A DNA stretch of 64,000 nucleotides, from positions 1,178,001 to 1,242,000 of the forward strand of contig NC_069671.1 of the NCBI RefSeq assembly GCF_027244095.1, written 5' to 3'. Shown piece by piece: positions 26,340 to 37,682 of the stretch. Positions within the stretch are counted from its first letter, which is position 1. Each line of letters starts with the position of its first letter. Made by a program: the position numbers and the translations under genes. The notes under the pieces are model-generated. The model made no database searches. It was not told the origin of the DNA and saw only the letters and a program-made list of their open reading frames with translations. The DNA is from Hemicordylus capensis. Its lineage: Eukaryota > Chordata > Lepidosauria > Squamata > Cordylidae.

Positions 26340-26851
26340 CTAGGAGGAAAGCAGGGAGAGACATGAGCGAGGCCAAAGGCACCAGCTGATGCTGCACATT
26401 TCGTGTCCGCGTGGGACAAGGGACAACAGGCACCCCCCCGCTCTGCTTAGGACTCCGCCTCCTGTTCCCCTCAAAGCAAGCAGAAGCAAAGACGGCAATA
26501 CAATGGTCAAGAAGAATCAACTGGAAAGCGGATTTTTAAAAAAAAAAAAAGAGAGAGAGAGAGAGTGGCCAGGACAGTGTCTTCATGGGCTCTCACTGGA
26601 AGAAATCCAAGAGGCAAAGGAAACACTGAACAAACCATGCTTGGTTTAGGAACAACTGGAGAAATCAGGGTCCTGGTTCTACAGGCACACCATTCCTAGA
26701 GGACTGGAAAAACCCAGTTCCTAGAAGTGCCCCTTTTCCCCAGAGGGAGCAGAGTTGGGACCAACATGGAAAAACAGCACGTTTGGCCAGAGGAGCTCTA
26801 GCATAAAGGGAGCCTTCAAGAGCTATTACTCCTGAGGATTAAAAGGACATT

Positions 26852-27180
26852 ATGTTAGGAACACAGGAAGCTGCCTTATACAGAGTCAGACCCTTGGTCC
26901 ACCTAGCTCAGGATTGTCTACCCTGACTGGCAGCAGCTCCTCCAAGGTGTCAAGGAGGAGTCTCTCTCAGCCCTACCTGGAGATGCTGCCAGGGAGTGAA
27001 CCTGGAGACCTTCGGCATGCAAGCAGGCATGCGCTGTTCCACTGAGCTATAGCCCATTCCTCTAAGTGGAATCCCTTACAGCACTCACATGTAGTCACCC
27101 ATCCCAATTCAAGCCAGGGCAGACCCTGCTTAGCAAAGGGGACCATTCATGCTTGCTACCACAAGGCCAGCTCTCCTCCC
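26852..27180 (-). mobile_element. 5S/tRNA composite SINE, best complete copy
   Basis: On minus: head near 27170, 5S-like part (TTTGCTAAGCAGGGTCTGCC, then GGGATGGGTGACTAC), then a tRNA module with A box TATAGCTCAGTGG (27051-27039) and B box GGTTCACTCCC (27002-26992), then the shared body and the tail ending in CAGCTTCCTGTGTTCC. It shows both promoter types in one element. Confidence 0.85.
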
Positions 27181-27339
27181 CACGGTGTCTGTATACTCTT
27201 TTCTGGAGGGATGGCAGGCGGCTGTGTGGCTGACCCACTGTGCTTCCCAGAGTGTGCATCACCTCTCCAAACTTGAGCAGGGGCTGGTGCCAAACAGATG
27301 CGCCCTGAGCCCTTTTCATGATCACAAAAAGGAGACACA

Positions 27340-27362
27340 CACACACACACACACACCACCTC
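27340..27362. repeat. (AC)n microsatellite
   Basis: About eleven AC units in a PXN intron, 56 bp downstream of the long-isoform exon 27418-27684. Confidence 0.85.
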
Positions 27363-27417
27363 GCCCTGGGCTCTTCCGTGGTGCAGAGAGAAGACACACC
27401 CGGGTGCGACTCACTAC

Positions 27418-27684
27418 CTTTTCAACCTGCTGGCCACCGTCCTGCTCTTTCTTCTGTGGCCTGGAGGTGATGATGACCCCCTCGGTCAGCCAGTGGTCCT
27501 GGCTTCGCCACTCCTCTTGCTCCGGCTTGCTGATCCCCAGCCTGTCCTGCAGCTCTTCAATCAAGCGGTCTTGGGAGACCGTCTTGTGGAAGATGGCGGG
27601 GCCCAGCTTGCGTCGCGGCGAGAGGTCCCGGCACATGGGGTGCACGTTCGAGGTCTCTTTGGTTTGCTTGATGACAGATTTTAT
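27418..27684 (-). CDS. PXN: PXN long-isoform exon (IKSVIKQTKE...)
   Basis: 89 codons in phase 0 on both sides: acceptor CCTCAAG (AG 27686-27685), donor GTAGTG at 27417. It reads IKSVIKQTKETSNVHPM, KLGPAIFHKTVSQDRLIEEL, WLTEGVIITSRPQKKE and ends QQVEK. It is a charged, well-formed frame between canonical-looking splice sites in the paxillin orientation. I recall long paxillin isoforms with extra central exons in vertebrates and place it there; that match is from memory, not from a search. Function of this segment is not known to me. Confidence 0.75.
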
Positions 27685-28062
27685 CTTGAGGGGGGGGAGG
27701 GGAAGTGACCATTTCAATGGAAGAACTGCAGCGATAACCGGACACGGCAGGGATGCACAGCCTCCGAACGGAAAAGGGTTAGTGGCCACGAGCAGAAGAC
27801 ACAGAAGAAGCCACTCCCTCTTCAAGGGCAGAAACGAGCAACACTTCTGGCACAGCCCAGGCAGTGAATCGCACTTTAGAAAAGCCGTCCATGGCCAGTC
27901 CTGTCAGCCAAACACACTGCACTGCAAAAATGCTGCAGGTTGCCAAATCCAACAGAAGCCAACAACCCGGGATTAGACAAACCTTAGAACCATCACATTC
28001 TCGAGCACAGCTGTTGCATGCCCGAAGTCCCAGAATTCAACTGTTCCCATCCGCACCCCAAA

Positions 28063-28378
28063 ATATTTAGGAACAGAGCAAGCTGCCATATACTGAGTCA
28101 GACCCTTGGTCCACCCAGCTCAGGATTGTCTTCACAGACTGGCAGCGGCTTCTCCAAGGTTGCAGGCAGCAGGAATCTCTCTCAGCCCTGTCTTGGAGAT
28201 GCTGCCGGGGAGGGAACTTGGAACCTTCTGCCCTCCCCAGAGCGGCTCCATCCCCTGAGGGGAATCTCTTCCAGTGCTGCTCACACTTCTAGTCTCCCTT
28301 TCATATGCAGCCAGGGCAGACCCTGCTTAGCTAAGGGGACAAGTCATGCTTGCGACCACCAGACCAGCTCTCCTCTCC
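28063..28378 (-). mobile_element. 5S-derived SINE copy
   Basis: Tail GGAACAGAGCAAGCTGCCAT on plus, 5S-like block GCAGACCCTGCTTAGCTAAG near 28315-28338. It lies between two long-isoform PXN exons. Confidence 0.85.
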
Positions 28379-28955
28379 TCTCCACATTGCGAGTAGCGGG
28401 GCTGGAAATATCCTGCCTGCTACCATTCAGCCTAGACAACGCTGAGCTTCAGCAGCTGCTCATATGTTCCAACTGGAGTCGCCCAAATGCCCGGTGAGCA
28501 TTTTTTGCAATACAGGTTTTTGTGGCCAACAGCCACTCTATCAGCGGCACAGAACAATCCTGGAACTAGGAGCCTCAGGGCCACATCCCGAGTTAGCAGA
28601 GCAATCCACTGAGTGGGAATTGGGAAGACGTCCTTCTGGGCCACCTTGGACCCAGTCGGTGCTTCCAAGGCCTGCTTCTGGTTCCTCTCCCACTACTAAG
28701 CAACACACAAGCGGCGTTCATTCAGAGCCAAGCGCAGGCCAATCTGCAAGGGGCTGCCACGAGACCTATCGGGAGCAGCCACTGCCCAGATCACAGCCTC
28801 ATGCAGCTGCTGGGACGTCCACTTCAGCGAAACATGCAGGCAAGCTTATTTCGGGCTACCACACCACGACAGAGAAGGTCCAAAGTCACCGACACCATGC
28901 ACAGGCAAGCCAGATGCATCATCAGAAGCTAGACACTCGCTAGACACTCGCTCAC

Positions 28956-29907
28956 TCCCCACTCCGTTCACGGGGACGCCTGCCTGGCCTGACGTGGAAA
29001 TCCTCTCCACGGGAATCCTGCAAGCAGGGAGCAGATCCAGTTCCTCCTTCCAGGCATTCCCTGCAGCAGCGGCCAAGCTCAAGGGCGGCTTTCCCCACGG
29101 GTCTGCTGGAGGGTTCGGAAGACTGTTTTTCCGGGGAGCCTTCTCCGGGTCGTGCCGCTTCTCGGCCACATCAGGACAGCTGTTGGTCCTGGGGGCCTCT
29201 CTGGGTACAGCAGCATCTCGGTGCGCCGTGGGGCCCAGCCGGTTGGGGGCGCCTGGGAAGCTCTCCCAGTGACCGACCGTCCAAGGAGCGGGCTTGTACA
29301 GCGATGGACGTGCACTGGGTGCGGACGGAGACCCTTCTGAATTGCTCCGCGCATTTGGAGCTGCTTGGCTGGCCTCGCCCTCCTTGAGAGCCACAGCAAC
29401 TTGATCTCGCTCCTTGGGCAGGGGCGGCTTCACCCTGCCGCTTATGCAGGAGCTTGAAACGCAGAGGGTGGCCACCTTGGTTTCATATCTCCTCTCAAGT
29501 CCTTTTGGCTCTGGAAGTCCCCGGTCCCCAGACCCGGCGTCAGAATGGACGGACGGAGCCGGCGCCCGGGACACTCGGCTCCTGAGCCCACCTGAGCTCA
29601 CGTGAGAGGCAGAAGCCCCCACAGGAGGAGAAGGTTCAGTCCAGGATCCAGAAGGCTGGTGGGGAGTGGGGAGGGAGGGCTCTGGGCTGCCAGCACCAGC
29701 TGGGCTGCTCCCTTCCTCTTCAATATGGAGGACCTCTAATGGGAGAGGGGTCAGGGGGCCCGAGGCATCCCCGCCGGGGCCTGCAGCTGGTTGCTTTGAG
29801 GGAGGCAGGAGAGGCGCGCTAGGAAGCACATCCACGGAGTCCAGGCTGAGGGGGCCAGCGAGCAGCTCCAGGGAGGGCTCAGAGGTCAGTGAGATGGTAG
29901 AACTGGT
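28956..29907 (-). CDS. PXN: PXN long-isoform large exon (3' end uncertain)
   Basis: After acceptor TTTTCACAG (AG 29909-29908) a phase-0 frame reads TSSTISLTSEPSLELLAGPL and stays open for more than 1 kb to a TAA at 28846. The protein is Ser/Pro-rich and low complexity, with short conserved-looking clusters (RRYETKVATLC, KNSLPNPPADPW). Phase matches the LD4 exon (DFK|TSST). The best donor, GGGGA|GTGAGC at 28956|28955, would end it in phase 1, which does not match the next exon found (phase 0). Either a small exon between 28956 and 27684 was missed or a weaker donor is used. It is probably disordered and tissue-restricted (inference). Confidence 0.7.
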
Positions 29908-30007
29908 CTGTGAAAAGAGGAACGCGGGAGGGGAGAGGGGAAATGGGATTGAAGGGAGAGAAAACGCCAGGCGGGAGCAGCCACCGAAAAGGAAATCGGC
30001 TCTAAAC

Positions 30008-30127
30008 CAGGCTCAGGCAACCTTGCTGGACTATAACTCCCATCAGCGGCAAACCGCCCGCCCAGCTGGGGATGATGGGAGTTGTAGTCCCCCCTAAGAG
30101 CTGGAGAGCCAAGGTTGCGCACCCTTG
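30008..30127. mobile_element. hAT-like foldback MITE with perfect 8-bp TSD
   Basis: Begins CAGGCTCAGGCAACCTTG and ends GCGCACCCTTG, arms CTATAACTCCCATCA and GGGAGTTGTAGTCC. The flanks CTCTAAAC at 30000-30007 and 30128-30135 are identical. Confidence 0.9.
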
Positions 30128-30551
30128 CTCTAAACCAAAGCGGCCCAAGTCGGAAGAATCGTAAGGAAGCAAGCTGAAATCTGCAATGGGCACGACCCAA
30201 GTCCAGAGGGTCAGTCGGTTGGGGTCTCTCTTTGCAGAACGAGGTCGCCTGAAACCAGCACAGAACCCAAGAGTCGCTTGACGTGAGTGCGGCATTTAAG
30301 GCACTACTAGTTTGCTCACATGGTCCCCACCCCACCTCCTGCTCTGCTCATTCAGCAAGCAAGGAAAGGAAGGTCTCCATGAACCAGCTGTTCAGACCCT
30401 GCACTTAAAAAACAAAAATCTAAAATAAACAGAAGAAGGTTCAGGGAACGTAAGGGCAGTTCTTCACTCAGTCTCATGCAACTGAAACCAAGAGAAATAT
30501 TCTAGGCCAGAGACTGAACCTGCTCTGAACCAGGGAAGCTCACATGTCCAG

Positions 30552-30555
<4 letters not shown>

Positions 30556-30610
<55 letters not shown>
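30556..30610. repeat. (AC)n microsatellite
   Basis: About 27 uninterrupted AC units; likely polymorphic. Confidence 0.95.
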
Positions 30611-30611
<1 letters not shown>

Positions 30612-30619
30612 CTTAAGTG

Positions 30620-30774
30620 AGGAGAGAACCATTAAATGCCTTCCATTTAGGCAGGGAAGGACATCTGGATAGCACTTTCCCATTACTAGAGCTTTGTGTA
30701 GGCCATGCATTCTGCAAAAGGGCAGGAAAAGGCTTTAGGAGTCTAATTCCACTTTTTGAGAATCTTGGCTTTAT

Positions 30775-30824
<50 letters not shown>

Positions 30825-33470
30825 CAGATTTCTAGATCCTCTGGTTGCCAAGGTATGCTTGAAAGTATTGCTGTCATGCCTAATGAACTTTCGGAAGCCA
30901 GAAAGATTGTGCATGAGATTTTCCTTGGCCAGGCTGTGGGGCTTGCCCATCCTCATAACAATAACAAATGTAACAATAAAATAACTGGCAAAAGCAGACT
31001 TCTGCAACAACAACAACAAGTGATGCAAGTTTGTTTCGTTTGCATAATCCAGCTTTGCTTGCCAGATAATTTGTTTATTTTAGAGTAGGATTTTGTTTTT
31101 GTTTTTTAAGTGCAGGGTATGAACAGCTGGGCACATAAGCAAAACCATTACTGGCAGATTCACCAATTTTGTGCCAGAAAAGAACTGGGGGGGTGGGGGG
31201 CAGTGGGGGGGATTTCAAGGTGTACCTATGCCTGGGGTGAACCCTAGAGAGCCAAGGAATAGTGCATGTTCATTCATACATTCAAAGCATTTATGGCCCA
31301 CCTTTCAATTTTCAAACACACACACCCAATGCAACTTATAAAAACCTCAAACACCTTTGTAAATAACAGTGGACAGAATCCAGACAAAGTTAGTCACGAC
31401 TTAGCACTGCTAAGTGAAACAAGTTAGTTATGACTAACTTTGCATTGCATTATTTTCAGTGGGACAGATTCTGGATCCTGCCCAATACCAAAGAGGCAAC
31501 AAATAAAATAAAATAAAAACAAGCAGCAGAAGAAGAAAGAAAGCGGTCAGTCTATACAAGAACCAGCAGCAGACAACGCAAATCCAGGAGGCCAGAAGCC
31601 TGCCAGCCTGCAAAGTTGGGGCAATTTGGCTGAGGAATCCAGGTTGGAGGCCTGGTATATGGAGGATTTCTTTTTAGGGCCTTTTGGCTTTTGTTTGACT
31701 AATAGTTTCTCAGGATGAAGAGAAGCTTCTGCCTTGGGATTGTTTTAATGAAAGGCAGTGTATAAAATTAACAATCAATAAAAATAAATAAAAGCTGCTT
31801 TGAGAGGCTCTCTCACCACCCTTTCCTTTTCTATGAAGCTTATCATGTAGTGTTGAAATTGTTTTTGTGTTTCTTTTCCATACATGCATCCAAGTGTCTT
31901 TGTTTAATTCTTGCTTAATTTCTCCACAAAACACTTAATGCCTGAATAAACCACCTTTATATTTTTCAGTAAAACGAGCGAGTTAGTATTCTGCGAGTTG
32001 GAGGGTGTTTTTCTCGCCACACATCCTCTTGTTGGTTAGCCCACTGGGGCAAATCAAGGACCTGGATTTTTCACCGCTCAGGGTGGAAGTGTGGTTTCCA
32101 GTCTGGTTTCCACTCTGCATTTCATTTGTTTCAGGTTAACCAGAGGCAGCCAACACAAAAGGGGTATTTGCTTGTGTCTCCGCACCAGCCACGTATCGTA
32201 AACGCAAAAGGGGTTTGCCATGCAGGTTTGGCCACCAACACATACACGCCCGGCATCCCCGAGGGCACAGCGGACCAGTAATGGGGGCTTCTTTGCCCAT
32301 CACATTCAACAGGTCAAGTCCTCAGAGCCCCCTGCTCTCTCACAAACAGGCTGCTCTGCCCCTCTGGACCCCCCAGAGCCCCAACCAACAGGTCTCTGCT
32401 GCTTCCGCATGGGGCTTGGCAGGCAAAATTCTTGCTTAATTTCTCCCAACCTTTCCTTTTGGGAGGACATTCCAGCTCGAGGCTTCCGATACGACACACG
32501 TGGCGATATTTGCCCCCCTTGAATCATCGCTGATTAAAAGGGGGATTTAACACCTCATAAGGTTGTACAACCAGTTTTCAAACTAGGAAGGGCAGCAAGA
32601 GAACTGAAACCGGCAACAAGAGAAGCTTTGAAATTTTCTGGGTTGTTGTTTTTTTGATGAATCGTTAACGAAGAAAAGGAAAAACTTGGAGCTATGATAG
32701 GGGTGTGCCTAAAAAAGAGTTGAAGACAAAGAAAAACTGCACTTCAAGGGGAAATCTTTAAACTGGCGTATCTTAATAACCTCGTAGTGGATTTTTCTGA
32801 CGTCTGATCTGCTTAAAGCATTCAGTAGGTAGATACTTCCTGCCAAATGTCAGATAATTAGGACAGGAGGGCCTTGATTTTCTATAGATGAGGTTGTTCA
32901 GGGCTAGTCATAGAACCCTGACTCCTCCCACACCTGCATAAACAAGGTGTCCTATTCCTTGGGCTTTACAGGCATTAGGTGCATATGACAGCTGTTCGCT
33001 GCCCTTTGCCCTGAAAGAGAGAGGTTATCAGTGCTGTTATTAGCTACTGCCTTTCTCTGTATTTTTTTCTTCTGGTTTTGCACATGCCAGTCTCTCTAGA
33101 AACCTCTGTTCAAGTTCTACCCCCATCGTGGGGTGGGGGGTACCCCCCTTCACTTACTCAGCAAGGTATGAGATAGGTGCCTGTTCACCAGCACCCTTTC
33201 ATGACCCAAGGATCCCACCCACAGAGAGACTCTTGAGAAGGCAGCTCAGAAGGTCATTGCGTCCCATTCCTAGGGTACAACACACAAGGTTCACAGAGCA
33301 CGCGGCACAAAGGCGGAGATGGGGCCCCACCGCAAGGAACCCAACCCACAAGACAGCACAAGAGGAGCATCCCCCCTGGAGGGAAGCAAAGGGAGGGAGC
33401 TCCACGGAGCGGGGGGGCGGGGAGGTTCGGTCACGAACGGGACACACAGACAGAGCTTGGAAGGGCAGCA
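30620..33470. other. PXN intron, mostly unclassified
   Basis: Contains a (GAT)n tract (about 30778-30823, fifteen units; open frames over it are artefacts) and an L2-like 3' end at 31670-31800. AT-rich DNA of unknown origin follows at 31800-33100. Confidence 0.6.
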
Positions 33471-33479
33471 ACTGGACAC

Positions 33480-33615
33480 CTTGAAGTCGGAAAGCGAAGC
33501 CATCAGCTCGTCCAGTTCTCTTGTGGCTGACGAGGCAGAGATCCGCGTCTGCTGCTGGCTGGAGGTGGCCCGCTGGGGGCTGCTCATCTCGCCCTGATTC
33601 ACAGTGATGGCTGGG
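33480..33615 (-). CDS. PXN: PXN exon: LD4 motif
   Basis: Completes a split Val codon (GT|C), then 45 codons PAITVNQGEMSSPQRATSSQ through LD4 (ATRELDELMASLSDFK). LD4 is the main FAK and GIT/PKL binding motif. Acceptor CCCCAG ends at 33616; donor GTGTCC at 33479 is weak, in keeping with alternative splicing after DFK. Confidence 0.96.
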
Positions 33616-33656
33616 CTGGGGAGAAAAGAGACAGGAGACGCTCTCGCACGCTGCCG

Positions 33657-33692
33657 AGGAGGAGGAGGAGGAGGAGGAGGAGGAGGAGGAGG
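33657..33692. repeat. (GGA)n tract
   Basis: Twelve GGA units about 40 bp upstream of the LD4 exon; on the transcribed strand it is a pyrimidine-rich TCC run. Confidence 0.9.
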
Positions 33693-33776
33693 AGCAGCCT
33701 CCCCGCCTCCCCAAGAACAAGACGCCCAGCTTTCCTCCCTGCAACCACAGCACCTGATCCACACACCCCTGCTCAG

Positions 33777-34090
33777 ATTGATTGATTGATTAGAAATTCC
33801 TTATATGCCGCCGCCTTTAAAGACTCTAAGCGGTGAACAACAACAATACCAATAACAATTTTTTTAAAAATTAAAGGGCAAATGCCTGGCGGAACAGGTA
33901 GGTCTTGAAAAGGGCCTTAAAGGCAATTAAAGAGGGAGATGAATGAATCGGGAGGGGGGAGTGTTCCAAAGAAGAGGGGCGGCCACAGAGAAGGCCCTCC
34001 TACAAGCCCAGGAACCACACACTACACCAGGGCCCGGGAGGGCCAGCTGAAAAGACCTCACAGGACGGGATACAACCCATTGCTATTCAG
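33777..34090 (-). mobile_element. L2-type LINE 3' fragment
   Basis: Plus strand shows CTTATATGCCGCCGCCTTTA and ACAGGTAGGTCTTGAAAAGG, the reverse of an L2 3' end and C terminus. Confidence 0.65.
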
Positions 34091-34272
34091 AGTGCCCCCA
34101 AAGCACGAGAGATGGCTTGTGAGACAGAAGCATCCTTCCGATGAGGCATGCACGAGCAGGACAACATACTCCTGCACATTATGAAATGCTCCTCATTTTC
34201 TTGGAGGCAACAGACCGTGGTGGCAGCTATGTGGTTAGAAAGAAGCACGTAGACAGCCATAACGAATGCATT

Positions 34273-34321
<49 letters not shown>

Positions 34322-34324
34322 CTC
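34273..34324. repeat. (CT)n microsatellite
   Basis: About 24 CT units. Confidence 0.95.
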
Positions 34325-34365
34325 AGATCTCATGATAACAGTTTGCCATCCGGGAATAATTAGCC

Positions 34366-34657
34366 CAGGGGTTCGCAAACTTGGGGCCCCAGATGTCACT
34401 GGACGACATCTCCCACCAATCACTCAAATCTTTATTACGGTTATAGGCCAGCATACAGGACAAGGAGAGGATGATTTCAAGGAGGCTTGCAAAAAACGTA
34501 AGAGGCATAAAAGGCATAAGGTAAAGAACTACAAAACCCCAAATGCTAGACTGGAGTTAGGAAGCTGTAAAAATATAAAGGCTGTCCATTGTGGTGGCTG
34601 GGGAGGGTGGGAACTGTAGACCAACAGCATCTGGGGCCCCAAAGGTGAGAACCCCTG
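34366..34657. mobile_element. hAT-like foldback MITE with internal insert
   Basis: Ends CAGGGGTTCGCAAACTTGGG and CCAAAGGTGAGAACCCCTG. A block of about 140 bp of unknown origin separates the two arms (about 34440-34580). Confidence 0.7.
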
Positions 34658-35194
34658 GACCCAACCCATTTGCCTGAAGCGCAGAACCCAAATGTAACCC
34701 ATCACTGGAAACTGCCATGACAGATCATGCAAAGCTGGAGCTGTGAATATCTGCCACTGGGCTGTTACCTCCTCCCACAACCAATTCTCACACTTTCTGA
34801 GCTCAGACCTTATCTTTTCAAACCTCTTTTGCTGTCTTGAATTCACCAGCTGTGTTAACCCATTCCATTCCCTATTACAATCAAGTCGTTTTCTCTCTCT
34901 GTTTGTTTTCTCTGCACTCGTTCCAACTTTCCTAAATTAATTTTTTAAAACCTTCATGGTATTGTTGTTGTCCATCGCCTAGAGTCTTTGGAGGAGGTGG
35001 TATATAAGAAAATTTTAACAAACAAAGAAACAAATGATGGCCTTCTAAAGACCCAACTACACATGCACGCAAACATATACGACAGATCCTTGCCTCCACC
35101 CAGACACACCTTTGGTTTTTTGTGTTATAAAACAACCATGGTAGGGGTGTGAACCTGGTCAGGATCAGGGCACAGAAGTGGGCAGGGGCAGGTT

Positions 35195-35312
35195 TAGACT
35201 GTGAGCTCTTTGGGGACAGGGAGCGAATAGTTATTACTATTTTCATATGTAAACTACTTTGATAACTTTTGTTGAAAAGTGGTATATACATATTTGTAGT
35301 AGTAGGGAGGTT
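35195..35312 (+). mobile_element. LINE 3' end (GTTGAAAAGTGGTATATA family)
   Basis: Reads GTGAGCTCTTTGGGGACAGG, TGTAAACTACTTTGATAACT and TTGTTGAAAAGTGGTATATA, with a TAGTAG tail. Called family X below; probably a non-LTR 3' end. Confidence 0.65.
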
Positions 35313-36197
35313 CATTCTTTCACCCTGACCCCTTCTTCCCACTGAAAACTGACCCCCTGAAGCTGCAATTTGCCCCAATGCAGAGAACACGGCTGTGTAT
35401 GCAGGCGGAGGGCTCTTTGGCAGAAAACAGGATGCAAGCAGAGAGTGAACTGCCCAACCCCGCCAGGGCCTGTTTTTGATGAAGATAGAGAGTGGCACTT
35501 CCAGTTAGAAGCACAGGTTTGTAGCCCGTGTTTGGGGTGCTAGGCATTTTTAAAAATTAGCTGATACCAGGTCCCATGTCACAAGAAAAACAGTTAGCGT
35601 TTTTGTTTCTGCCAGCAAAGTACGTGGCAAGCCAGTACAATCTGCCTAATGGTTCCGAATTATTCGGAGCCAATGCTTCTGTTTTGTGCGTCTTGCGCAT
35701 TGTTTTTACGTCACTGTTTTAACTAGTGAATTTTTGAATCAAATCTCTTTGTTAGGGCTCTGGCTAAACAAACCTACGTCTTCCTTCTCTCTTCCCTCCT
35801 CCTCTCCAAGTGAAGAATTGCATCCCCTCGCTCTCCAACAGCACCCTAACCCTCTCTTGCTGATTATCACTAGAGCTCTTTGCCATGACGGTGCTGTGTT
35901 TAAGTCCTTGTTAAACTCTCCTCTCTCTGCTCTGGTCCTCTCAAACCCATCTCCTTCCTCCATCTACTCCCTTCTCTCCTCGCATCCAAACTTTTGGGAG
36001 GTAAACTACACTGTGACTTGTGTTGTATGTTACTGTGGGTTCTCCCCACCCCCCGCACCCCCGTTTTTTAAAAGCTCGTTATCTCAATTGCCTCTTCTCT
36101 TGCCAAACAAGCACAGATTTTTAAGGTGATGTAAATTTCTCTGGTTGCATTCCTGTCTAACTGCAAGAGACTTGTGTTTTGGGCGGCATACAAATTT

Positions 36198-36198
<1 letters not shown>

Positions 36199-36253
<55 letters not shown>
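36199..36253. repeat. (GATA)n microsatellite
   Basis: About 13 GATA units at the end of an L2-like 3' tail (GGGCGGCATACAAATTTGAT). Confidence 0.95.
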
Positions 36254-36254
<1 letters not shown>

Positions 36255-36443
36255 AACTTTAATCATCCCTATTAAAGGCATGGAAGTATTCACAGCTTTA
36301 AAAGCTGCCACCTAATGCCCTCATTTCCCATCTATTCCTTGGCACGTTTTCACTGTTGAAGAAGCAGGAACTAGCAAGTATTGTGTTCTCTAATGGAGGA
36401 GAGGCCATTCCTCCCTGAGCTTCGGTGAGAAGTGGCTACTCAC

Positions 36444-36645
36444 ACTGGGCTGGGCACGGAGCTCTCCAGTTCGTCCAAGAGGCTCTCCACGCTGGGACAC
36501 ACATCCTCCACGGCGGGCCCTCCGTTCCGCTTGGGCTTCTCTTTCACAAGGGGTGTCGGCTTCGCGTTCAAAGAGGTAGTGTCCTCCGAGAGGCCATAGT
36601 GAGAGCTAGTCCCACTGGCCAGAGAGGGGTTCCTGGTGGCTTCGT
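36444..36645 (-). CDS. PXN: PXN exon: LD3 motif
   Basis: Completes a split Asp codon, then EATRNPSLASGTSSHYGLSE, KEKPKRNGG and LD3 (VESLLDELESSV), ending in GT of a split Val. The KEKPKRNG block is paxillin-specific. Acceptor GAAAG ends at 36646, donor GTGAGT at 36443. Confidence 0.96.
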
Positions 36646-36904
36646 CTTTCAAGGGAAGGAACACAGGCAGTTAGTGACGCATCTTCCACAACAAAAGAAG
36701 CAGCAGCAAGAAAAAGAAGACGGGAGGAGAAAGTGGGCTGGGGAGAGAAAAACAAGGATTTGGGGTGGCGTATTCTCTCCTGCTCATACCCAAGGCAGGG
36801 CATGCTTCCAAAACCTCTATCCCCAAAGGAAAAGGAACACCTGGGATCGCAACAAGTCCACCTCTTCTCCCATCCCATTGGCCTCACAACTTTCCATGCT
36901 GCTC

Positions 36905-36940
36905 CCCATGGGAACATGGGAAGCTGCCTTACAACCACGT
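36905..36940 (-). mobile_element. 5S-derived SINE tail, left piece
   Basis: GGGAACATGGGAAGCTGCCT matches the family tail; the rest of the copy resumes at about 37397 after an insertion. Confidence 0.6.
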
Positions 36941-37367
36941 CAGATATAGACAGAACACAAAACCAAGTACCTAATAAATAGAGACAAATGGAAATGCAGA
37001 GAAAGCCAAAAAAATCCTTACGTTGCTTTCTCTTGATTTTTGCTTTCTCAAGATTTTTTTTTAGGATTTTAGTTGTTATATCATTTTGTATTTTCACTTT
37101 TAAGATCCTAACTGAAATTATTTGAAGAGTGAACTGAAGAAGTATCCGAAATTTCGTAATAGCTCTGCGTGTCTTCATTTGTACATCCCTATATCCTGAT
37201 ACTCCCTTATTAGTCATCTGTATATCCTCTTTCTTTATAGAAATTATAGAAATTACTAATTGTTTTCTATATTATTCAGGAATCTATTATACATTCTGTT
37301 ATCTTTTCTTATCGAAATAGACGTCTCTATTTATTAGATACTTTGTTTTGTGTTAGATCTATATCTG
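36941..37367. mobile_element. AT-rich MITE with about 46-bp inverted repeats, inside a SINE
   Basis: Left arm 36941-36987 (CAGATATAGACAGAACACAA...AATAAATAGAGAC) matches the reverse complement of 37322-37367 with a few differences. The 335-bp centre is AT-rich. No clear target duplication; superfamily unknown. Confidence 0.7.
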
Positions 37368-37396
37368 CATTCAGTATCTACCCTTTTCATTTTCTT

Positions 37397-37682
37397 CATA
37401 CCGAGTCAGAACTTTTGTCCGTCTAGCTCGGATTGTCTACACTGACTGGCAGCAACTCTCTAAGGCTACAGGCAGGAGTCTCTCCCAGCCCTACCCAGAG
37501 ATGCTGCCAGGGAGGGAACCTGCGACCTTCTGAAGGCAAGCTGATGCTCTTCCTTAGCTCAGTAGCTAAGGTCCTGCTCCCTAAGAGTGCCCACATGTGG
37601 CCTCCCATCCAAATGCAAACCAGGATGGACCCTGCTTAGCAAAGACCATTCATGCTCATTACTGCAAGATCAGCTCTCCTCC
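37397..37682 (-). mobile_element. 5S-derived SINE, right piece
   Basis: Continues ACCGAGTCAGAACTTTTGTC and GACTGGCAGCAACTCTCTAA through a tRNA-like TTAGCTCAGTAGCTAAGG block to the 5S-like GGACCCTGCTTAGCAAAG. Confidence 0.8.

Noticed and set aside
26051-26366. Plus-strand Gly/Arg-rich frames
   Set aside because: They are antisense to the polyproline exon.
29414-30097. Plus-strand frames opposite the large paxillin exon
   Set aside because: They are antisense shadows of a GC-rich coding exon and show no family resemblance.
30756-31088. Frame with a long Met, Asp or His run
   Set aside because: It is translation of the (GAT)n microsatellite.
33199-33764. Extended frames around the LD4 exon
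   Set aside because: They run through the intron and the (GGA)n tract; splice sites limit the exon to 33615-33480.
36199-36253. Possible CRISPR-like tandem array
   Set aside because: It is a 4-bp GATA microsatellite without spacers, in a vertebrate genome.
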